Positions 56,627 through 64,000 of a stretch of 64,000 nucleotides of DNA are shown here, piece by piece. Source of the DNA: Spizellomyces punctatus DAOM BR117 (Eukaryota; Chytridiomycota; Chytridiomycetes; Spizellomycetales; Spizellomycetaceae). Position 1 is the stretch's first letter. Every line of letters begins with the position of its first letter. Where the stretch lies: positions 1,479,597-1,543,596 of the forward strand of contig NW_015971541.1 of assembly GCF_000182565.1 (NCBI RefSeq), written 5' to 3'. The notes beneath the pieces are model-generated. The model was not told where the DNA came from and did not search any database. It worked only from the letters and a program-made list of their open reading frames with translations. The translations under genes and the position numbers were made by a program.

Positions 56627-57344
56627 CTAAAGCAGCGTACAGCAGCGGCAAACGCCGCCTTCTTCAGCTGCCTGCCTTGGTTTTTCGCCCGCTAGTTTGA
56701 TGCAAAAAAAGGTGCGTTAACATGGGAGTATGACATCCATCCCATCAGCAGTGATTGACCAGTACGTACAATTATCTTCCGTTTGAGGAGTTGGCTTGAC
56801 CAGAAGGTGGACAGTAGTCGTTTGGCCTGGCTGAATTTTATATTCTGGGTTTACATTGAGAGGACAGGGTCTGAGCGACATGGCGTTTTGTGCTACAGTT
56901 GCAGTTGCTCACCCACCAGCTAGCGTCTTGGGCTCTTCCAAAAATCGCCCATGATGCAAAATCCGCAAGTTTTCAGGTGCCTCAGGTGTCTCGCTAGCCC
57001 ACTCTGTAGGATGGAATATGCATTCAGAATCATGAGATTGGACGCTTAAACACCGATGCACGGCATAACATCGCGAAACCAAGCTCCAGTCCAATGTCCT
57101 GTGCTTTTCTTTCAGCTTTTCTTTCCTCCGACGTACCTCTAGGCCACACGGCATATATTTTTCTCTTGACGACTTGAACCGTGTCATTTGGCTCCAAAAA
57201 AACGTCCGTCCTCTGCCCCGATATCATCAGGAAGCGCAGGTTCACCTTGTCGTCTGGAACTTTGTCATTTACAACAAGGGTGTGAGGTGGCGCCTTTTCG
57301 CCCTCGCTGACCGTATTGGTCGCTGATTCTGGTGCATCCACCAT
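56627..57344 (-). CDS. UBL3/MUB-like membrane-anchored ubiquitin-fold protein
   Basis: Start at 57342-57344 (MVDAPESATNTVSEGEKAPP). The ubiquitin fold runs DDKVNLRFLMISGQRTDVFL, EPNDTVQVVKRKIYAVWPR, then after an intron EWASETPEAPENLRILHHGR and FLEEPKTLAG, then KIQPGQTTTVHLLVKPTPQT (final beta strand). The last exon reads KPRQAAEEGGVCRCCTLL and stop (56627-56629). The end CTLL is a CaaX box of the geranylgeranyl type, preceded by another Cys likely to be palmitoylated, exactly as in UBL3/MUB proteins, which end in CC-type CaaX. There is no GG terminus, so it is not conjugated. In animals UBL3 sorts proteins into extracellular vesicles; in plants MUBs recruit E2 enzymes. Confidence 0.85.
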
Positions 57345-58465
57345 ATTTATCGGTATATCGAAAATTCAAAGTGGGGTGGCAGATGCAAAGCTATATACGA
57401 TTGCTGAAATAGGGCGCTCAGCCCGTGACAATATGCAATTTGCTGAAAAAAAAATGTACAGACGTTTGTTAGCTAAAGGTAGTCGGGTATGATTCACGAA
57501 AGATTTTGCAAACGCCTCTAGCGAAGCCCGGCAATAGTCCTCAAGCGCTACGGGCACGAAAATCTCGAACGCGCGTTACGTACACCGCTCAAGACTTTCC
57601 AGCGTATGCTTCACAAGGATTACTCCGCTTCGTTACGCACAGAGTGCTCTCAGGAGGCTAGGCGTCCAACCAACCGTCCAGAAACACACCTCCAAAGTCA
57701 AAGGGCAATGCGTCGCGGTGACTCACAGGAAGACTCCGCCGACTTCAGCCCAGGAGTACCCTAGACTTGCGACCGATGCAAGTACGTGCGCCAGCGTTAA
57801 AGGAATCGGGATCTCTCGCAGGACAAGGTTAAATCAGACGGCTGTGGAGGATGCGGGGGGCGGCTAACGCTAGCGATAGTGGCACTTGCGATACTCGTTT
57901 GCAATGATTACGATACCCACGCCGCCTGGTTCGGAACATGTGACATTTGTCACACAAGCTGTCAGCAGGGCTTCTTGTTGCCGTGTGTTTGTTTTTAAAA
58001 TGTTTGGGGGAATGTTTTTAAACTCTAAACAAGGACTGTACAGGAATGCCAAGTGTCAATAAGCTTTGAATATGGACGCCCCCGTTACTCCTGGTCTGGA
58101 AGCGACTCTAAAGAAGGTAATTCGTGTGCATCCGACGCGATAGGGATTCCAACTTATTTGGGCTCAAGGGTGATGGAGATTGGTCGCTTTGCAGCGTGAA
58201 CATGTAGCTTCGACCAATGTCGGCCGATATGTGATGGAGGCCTGACAGAATATGAACATTGGGCTGTTGCAATGTCAAGCCAGTCCTGCTTGTTCCAAGA
58301 AGGTGATAATGCATGGAGCGATCGCTCAGATGCTGATGAGAGCATGCGCCACGGCTTAGCGACTGGCTGCGCCCATTCTCATTGAACGTCCAACTCATTC
58401 AACAGTTGTGCTCGGTTTGGCGAGATCACACATTCCACTTCAATTTTCCAGAACTCCTCCTTGCC
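57345..58465. other. 1.1-kb region between UBL3-like and PRPP synthetase starts
   Basis: No gene family recognised. A short open stretch with ATG 58072 (MDAPVTPGLEATLKK followed by a GTAATT donor) could be a non-conserved 5' exon of the PRPP synthetase or of a small gene, but nothing downstream confirms it. Minus frames at 57870-58052 and 58108-58398 carry no domain. Confidence 0.4.
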
Positions 58466-60054
58466 ATGCGCAACATTTCCATTCTGGCGGGCTCGAGTCA
58501 CCCGCAGTTGGCACAGGACATATGTCAGCGACTAGGCATCCCGCAAGGAAGGGCGACATTGTCAAAATTTTCAAACAAGGAGACGAATGTGGAGGTCGGA
58601 GAGTCCGTCCGAGAACAAGATGTATATATCATCCAATCTGGCTGCGGAAATGTGAACGATAACTTTGTCGAAATGCTGATCATGATTGCTGCCTGCAAGA
58701 CCGCCAGTGCAAAGTACGTTATGCAAATCCCAATTGTTCATAACGCCTTCCATATTATCCAGACTTTGTAAGACGCTTACTCATGTAAATGTGTAGGAAA
58801 GTCACCGCTGTCATTCCATGCTTTCCATATGCCCGTCAACCGGAAACGCCGTATAAGAGGAATAGTGTGCCTTCGTCTCGTGTGGCAAAGCGTGATGATG
58901 ACAAGTTTGGCACAATGTATGACGGTCAATTGCAGTCACCTATAAAACCTTCATCGCTCCCTAGCCCTCCACCAAACTCTGACTCGTCCACTGCCAACTC
59001 TACCGACACCCCGCCCCAGCCAGAGATCTTTGAGAAATCCATGAGCAGCTTATCATTCCCAGATGAGGACGATACACCACTTCCCGCGCCGAAGCTCAGG
59101 CATCTTCGCACCGAATCTACCCTGTCTCTTGACGGTGGAGGTCGTGTGTCGAGTATTAGTCGCTCGCACTCCAATGTCGCTGTGCATCCGCTTGCCCCAC
59201 AACCGCCGGCTGACCGACCTCTTCAGACCGGGACTTGTACACCTGGACCTGGATCGGGTAATGGAGGTTACAAACACTGGACAGCGAGGAGCGGTACACT
59301 GATAGCAAACATGCTGATGGCAGCTGGTAAGTCCATGTAAGCCATGGCACCTTTCATGTGCGTCAACTTAAGGTGCCACGCTCGACCTGCCAAAGGCGCG
59401 GATCACATTATTACTATGGACCTCCACGATCCTCAATTTCAAGGATTTTTTGACATTCCTGTGGATAACCTATACGGCCAGCCCTTGATGATAAAGTATA
59501 TCAAGGAGAAAATACCAGATTTTCAGAACGCCGTTATTGTGTCTCCTGATGCAGGTGGTGCGAAGAGGTATGTCATTTTCTCGCTCGTCATCTCCGAAAG
59601 GTAATCATGGCACTAATCTGTTGATTCAAGGGCCACGGTCATTGCCGACAAGCTCAACGTGGATTTTGCATTGATTCACAAAGAGCGGCGGGTGGCTGCT
59701 GGCTCGGAATTGATCCTGGTTGGAGATGTCAAGGATAGGGTGTGCATATTGGTTGATGATATTGCTGATACATCATTTACAATTACGCGGGCTGCCACGT
59801 TATTGACGAAGAGTGGGGCTACCAAGATCTATGCGCTAATTACTCATGGAATCCTCAGCGGGAATGCCCTCGAACGGATCAAGAACTCGACCATTGACGA
59901 GGTGGTGGTGAGCAACAGCGTTCCCCAGCAGGATCATCTGGCACATTGTGACAAGATCAAAGTGTTTGACATTGCTGGAGTGTTTGCGGAAGCCATCAGG
60001 CGGATACACAATGGGGAGAGCGTCAGTTTCTTGTTCGAACAAACGCCATATTGA
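58466..60054 (+). CDS. ribose-phosphate pyrophosphokinase with large internal insertion
   Basis: Makes PRPP from ribose-5-phosphate and ATP. ATG 58466: [60 protein letters not shown], then [14 protein letters not shown]. Here a non-homologous, Ser/Pro-rich segment of about 125 residues interrupts the flexible loop ([40 protein letters not shown]) before [34 protein letters not shown] and [11 protein letters not shown]. The PRPP-binding loop [20 protein letters not shown] is intact. The end [20 protein letters not shown] and [20 protein letters not shown] completes the family. Such inserts occur in yeast Prs1 and Prs5. Four introns; stop TGA at 60052-60054. Confidence 0.92.
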
Positions 60055-60166
60055 GCTGGGTTGATAATACTTGCACATTCTGGGATGCAACTCATCATTT
60101 TTCCAGTAAATTAAATAAAATGCATGAAAATTGCAAAAACTTTTGTTCGATAGATTTGCAAACAAT

Positions 60167-60843
60167 CTACTTCTTCTTTCCTTTCTTTTTGCCACCTCCT
60201 GAACCACTTCCACTCTCCTTCGCAGCGTCTTTCGCCAACTCTTGAATTGTCTTGGACACCTCACTTCGGCTTGCAGCGGCCATAGCCACGATCCTCGGAT
60301 CTTCCTTCTTCATTCTCTCCTCCACCTCAGCATACATCTTTGCAATCTCTCTCAGCAATCCCAGTTTGCTGGTAACGTTCGGATTCAGTGGCTTTTTGGT
60401 GGCCGAGTGCTTTATCTGCACTTTAATTCGACCAAATACGAGAGGATCGGCGGGATGTCGCTTCTCGGGGTCGAGAACAGCGGGGAGGTTAAGCAGGCGC
60501 ACGCATTCTGACATGTAAATGGCGGAGGGAGCGGAGGGACAAAGGGTTTTGGCCAGACGACGTTGGGGCTTGGTTGGGTCAAGATATACAGGATACAATG
60601 TCGTCCAACTATTTCCGAGGAAGATACTCCATAAGAATACAGATATATGCCCAATCCCTATATACAAAATATTTCGCAGTATCACCTCTTGGCAGTCTCG
60701 TGGATGGAGGGATCTACAGCGACCATTCGCGGTTGTGATCGAGTTTGAGCAGACCCTGAACCTGATGGACCCGCCTGTTGCTGTGCATTGAGAAGATGGG
60801 CGGGTATGTCAAAGTCCATATTGTCAATGTCGTCTGGGTCCAT
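60167..60843 (-). CDS. SRP19: signal recognition particle subunit SRP19
   Basis: RNA-binding subunit that organises the S domain of SRP RNA. Start at 60841-60843 (MDPDDIDNMDFDIPAHLLNA); an earlier in-frame TTG is not used. A Gln/Ser-rich leader ends at HETAK, and after an intron of about 85 nt the fold begins WTTLYPVYLDPTKPQRRLAK, then SECVRLLNLPAVLDPEKRHP, GRIKVQIKHSATKKPLNPNV and TSKLGLLREIAKMYAEVEER. The tail is Gly/Lys-rich (GGGKKKGKKK), typical of SRP19. The unusually long leader of about 55 residues before the SRP19 domain resembles yeast Sec65 more than animal SRP19. Stop at 60167-60169. Confidence 0.92.
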
Positions 60844-61047
60844 TTTTGGCCGTGTTTCTGGTGATAGCGCTGCAACATTCAGTGCGCTGGACGAGGCCGT
60901 CAACGGCTGGGGTCACTACCGGTCGAGTCACGTGTGGCATGCTTACTGCCATGGCAACATTGATCCAGTCGCTGACCTGATCAAAATGCAGTCAGTGACA
61001 GTTTCCTCGCTCACCTCACCCGCTTCTAAACAAGAACATCCCACAGA

Positions 61048-61533
61048 ATGATTCCCTGGAGACAAGCCTTACACGCCCATCTTGTCGAAACTCTGGCCAA
61101 TAACCGGCTATTTCAAAAGTTTGCGGTGACTACAGAACAGAAGATATCAGAATTGAGTGGCAAAGGTACTTGGAGAGGAAAGCCATGACGAGACAAGCTA
61201 CGCTGGTGTTAACTCTCGCTGTGACACTGAAGGTGCCCGAAGGGCGCAAGAGTTTCAAAGTGAGCTCTCGAATCCGGAAACGATGTATGAGACAAAGGAA
61301 AAGATGATGACGGTACGTGCGCTAGCATCTGTTCAACTTGGCTGTTCGTACAGGTGCACTCGATGTTTGTACTGACCTGGTTGTTCGATCTTGCCGCTTC
61401 AATAGTTCATGGAAGAGTTTAAAAAGGTACGGAGATATCATTTTGTGCGATGCTGGTTACGGACAGCCAGCTGACAATGTTTTGGCAGGAATTGAAAGAG
61501 GGAGCGGAGCGGACTTTTGGTGGTAAACGATGA
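61048..61533 (+). CDS. small orphan protein, 87 residues, four exons
   Basis: Spliced by eye: MIPWRQALHAHLVETLANNR, LFQKFAVTTEQKISELSGK; a 66-nt phase-1 intron; GARRAQEFQSELSNPETMYE TKEKMMT as the second exon; then FMEEFKK; then ELKEGAERTFGGKR with TGA at 61531-61533. All three donors are GTACxx/GTACGx and acceptors end AAG or AG in phase. The N-terminal amphipathic helix with Arg/His and an aromatic pair may be a mitochondrial signal, and the rest is charged and helical. Reminiscent of small conserved fungal mitochondrial proteins, but I cannot name a family. Divergent from SRP19, 204 bp. Confidence 0.6.
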
Positions 61534-62185
61534 CGGGTGGTGGAATTCTGTGCATGATGCTGTTATGGCGTTGGATATTTGCGTTCCCCGATTTGGCGTA
61601 TATGAAGTGTGCTTTTTTGTTTTGAATTCATGATCGTATAGGTTAGTTTGTAATTTAATTATATGATGCTTATTTCTCCTTATACCGGCATTGGCAAAAC
61701 CGCTCGATAAGGACATTGGTCATCATGATATTCGTGATGGTGGTGATGGTACTTCACTAGGTTCCGAGCTGTAAGTACGGAACGTAGGACTCAATAATCC
61801 TGGACACTACTGAATGGGCTGCTATGTCAATCTCCATCCTCCTGTATCTATTGCAGACCAACTGCAAGCAATGGTTAATGGTACTTGTCTTTTAAGTCCT
61901 ACCACCATATGCGTGTAAAGCTGCAGCGTTTTGTATTGAAGGGAGCAACGCCAATCCGATAATTGGCTATTTCGGTTGGAATCGCGACTTTTTCTGGATG
62001 CAAGATCGCGGTCCAAGCCATGTTGGCCGACGAGAACATTGACCTCACCAAAGGTAAAATCCATTTGCAAGTGCCTTTACTCCGCGCTGCACTGCAATAG
62101 CCCTACACCCAAGCGACGTTACTATTTGAACCTCGTCAAGTTTTCACTTGTTCCTCCCGTTCGTGGCCCGTAAACGAAATCACCA
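61534..62185. other. 650-bp stretch without a convincing gene
   Basis: Between the 87-residue orphan and NDUFA1. Only short frames; nothing recognisable. Confidence 0.5.
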
Positions 62186-62619
62186 ATGTCGGCCCCTGCC
62201 TCCCGCCAAAGATGGCTCGTGCCCATCCAACCCCTCTTTCCGTTGATGATTATCGGCGTCCTCGGTGTGACAATGAGGTGGGGTGTCAAGAAATACCAAG
62301 AGTATGAGAACTGGGGAAAGGTGCGTTACAACGTCGGAGCATGCCGAGCCGTTGTCCGACGCTTTTGCTTACCTGTACTTTTTTTTTTTTGCTCGACACA
62401 GCCGAAGCGCTGGAGCGTGGACAGATGGGACAGGCGGATGATGGAGCGGGACAGCCGGCTGACTGGAAATGTTAACTTCCAGCGGGTATGTATCGGTACC
62501 CCTTTTTTAATTCTTTTTTTCGGATGCTCACCTTCCTACTGGGGAGCTAGGCTGAGGTGGAGGCGCCGAAAGAGTTTCTGACCAACAGTGCTTGGGAGGT
62601 TGAGCGTCCTTTCATGTAA
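62186..62619 (+). CDS. NADH:ubiquinone oxidoreductase subunit NDUFA1 (MWFE/NI9M type)
   Basis: Complex I accessory subunit with one membrane helix. Three exons: MSAPASRQRWLVPIQPLFPL with the membrane helix MIIGVLGVTMRWGVKK and YQEYENWGK; then (intron containing a T-rich tract) PKRWSVDRWDRRMMERDSRL TGNVNFQR as the second exon; then AEVEAPKEFLTNSAWEVERP ending FM with TAA at 62617-62619. The WDRRMMERDxRLTG and NSxWxxER blocks are diagnostic for the fungal NDUFA1 (NI9M) orthologue. Total 95 residues. Confidence 0.92.
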
Positions 62620-62877
62620 ACCACGTCGCTGGGGCTCTCGGAAAGAAAGTTTGTATGATACCGTTTGCGACAGTCCTGGACAAATAGATTTCCTGATAGA
62701 AGGACCATTCCTTGCTTCGGGTGACATGTCTCGATTTAAATTCGGCCATTGCACGGTTTCTTTGCAATGGCAAACTTTTGGACAAAGCAGTCAGGGGAAC
62801 AGTCTCTGTTTTAAGAGTCTAACAAAGAAAAGAGACACTAATTACAGCACAAATAAATAATTACAGATCGTAATGCT

Positions 62878-64000
62878 CTAGCGATGCTTTACCCAAACTT
62901 TGTAGGTGCCCAATAACGCCGCGAGAAAACCGGATACTGCCTGCCATCCGTCGCTAATACCTTTGTCTCCCAAGTGGAAGACATCTATGGTGCAGAAAAC
63001 AAAGTCTGCCATAAGTTTGGCAAACGACACTTTCTGCATATATAACTTGCTTTCCAGCTCTTTCCTCTTGGACTCATCATCGGCGCGACATGCCACTAGC
63101 TTTCGCCGTATTGCCGCTGTGCCGTGCACATTCTCGTGAGCGTCGATGAATATACTAACATACCAGAGTCGATCTGCAAGGATTGTTGCGCGGTTGTACA
63201 GTGGTTTGTCCACGATGCCCATCTTTCCAGCGACTACCAAATCATCTGCCCACCCATTCACGATCCCGACAATAGCGTTGAAAACCGCCAGGAACTGCCT
63301 TAGCTTCTCCGTTGGCGTCACGGCTGATGACATCCCAAAATGCCGTTCTTTCGCCAGCTCTACAAATTCATCTAAGGAATTCAACCAGTAAAATAGCCGA
63401 ATGACTTTGCGGGTCATCGAAAACTGTGAGACGGTTTTATTGGCATGCGAATGGAGGGTGGGATGCCGTTTGGCGTCCAATATGTGAAGCCACATTGCAG
63501 TCTTGAGTCCGTATTGGATGACCTTCATCACCTTGTCCCGACCATCCGTGAGAAGAAGAACTCGTCTCAATATGAGGACCTGAACAAGGGGATTTATGCG
63601 GATGGATCGTGGTAAGCTTTTGCGGATCGAGTTTGAAGATGCTGAAGGTGCTTTTGAATTCGAGTCTTTTAGGGGATTTTGGAGCATAGAAGCGGCCTTC
63701 AATCTCTGTACTAGTTCTGCCGGCGGGGCCTGTACCACCGGTACGTGGTTCCCATTGGCATTATATCCTGCATTAACGCTCATCCTTGGAGAAATCGACG
63801 TAGGTGTTGTTGGGGCGCTCAAAACAGACCGAAGGTCAAAATCATAACCTCGGTTGCCGGCTATAAGTCCGAGTATATGGCGCGTCCCAGAGTATAGGGC
63901 AGTATTTGAGTCCCCCACAAGTCAGTTCAAGAATCAGATCAAGATACTCCTCCACCGGACCCTTCACTGAGCCGGCAGAAGGGTTAACAACGGATGCGAC
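62878..64000 (-). CDS. PEX11: peroxisomal membrane elongation factor PEX11 (5' end outside window)
   Basis: Peroxin that drives peroxisome proliferation by membrane remodelling. The long exon reads SIRINPLVQVLILRRVLLLT, then TDGRDKVMKVIQYGLKTAMW (the PEX11 hallmark), SQFSMTRKVIRLFYWLNSLD, AKERHFGMSSAVTPTEKLRQ, LADRLWYVSIFIDAHENVHG and a C-terminal hydrophobic segment ending TYKVWVKHR. Stop at 62878-62880. About 115 residues precede the PEX11 block (Ser/Pro/Asn-rich), much longer than normal. The frame begins at a GTG next to an upstream stop, so an intron (acceptor CTTATAG near 63860) probably joins it to a further exon, NPSAGSVKGPVEEYLDLILE, that runs off the right edge. Confidence 0.88.

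Noticed and set aside
58072-58116. MDAPVTPGLEATLKK with a GT donor as first exon of the PRPP synthetase.
   Set aside because: The enzyme starts normally at 58466 with a conserved N-terminus, and no acceptor joins the two in frame convincingly.

Overview
The window is nuclear DNA of a fungus. Nearly every recognisable gene is a eukaryotic housekeeping gene split by short GT-AG introns (mostly about 50 to 90 nt), genes alternate strands, and several families are fungal in type (161-residue tropomyosin, short-form NDUFA1, a DUF7719-like membrane protein). A SFI1-type centrin-binding protein with an animal-like C-terminal coiled coil, together with PUS10, SIVA-like, TOE1 and protoglobin genes, points to an early-diverging, probably flagellated lineage (chytrid-like) rather than Dikarya. 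This placement is inference; no rRNA or other taxonomic marker lies in the window.

Layout. 1-20 kb is gene-dense: end of a Cys-rich orphan, dienelactone hydrolase, tropomyosin, V-ATPase subunit D, pyrimidine 5'-nucleotidase, a WBP4-like splicing factor, SNRNP27, VPS72/SWC2, SmE, SPC25, a SIVA-like protein, nitronate monooxygenase, TRM61, EMC4, a zinc-finger-like orphan, the proteasome chaperone UMP1/POMP and a DUF7719-like membrane protein. 20-36 kb is gene-poor and accessory in character: a Pro/Lys-rich secreted protein, a CDK-type kinase, a Swiss-Army-Knife RNA-repair protein (HAD plus 2H phosphoesterase), a GPI-anchored secreted protein, a Cys-rich orphan and a Crinkler-type P-loop NTPase with a broken frame, separated by 1-2.5 kb stretches without convincing genes. 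36-64 kb is dense again: mitochondrial lysyl-tRNA synthetase, VAM7, RNPS1, a DUF1295 reductase-like protein, a mitochondrial PPR protein, TOE1, a mitochondrial bacterial-type CMP kinase, PUS10, protoglobin, SFI1, COA4-like, UBL3-like, PRPP synthetase, SRP19, an 87-residue orphan, NDUFA1, and PEX11 running off the right edge.

Functional grouping. There is no operon-like pathway cluster. Several genes share themes: pre-mRNA splicing and RNA processing (WBP4-like, SNRNP27, SmE, RNPS1, TOE1, PUS10, TRM61, SAK), mitochondria (LysRS, PPR, CMP kinase, COA4, NDUFA1), ER and secretion (EMC4, SRP19) and spindle or centriole (SPC25, SFI1). Many neighbours are head-to-head pairs with very short shared upstream regions (52 bp between the PPR and TOE1 genes). 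Exon boundaries were read by eye from frame, family similarity and GT/AG signals; coordinates given for genes run from start codon to stop codon with introns inside.
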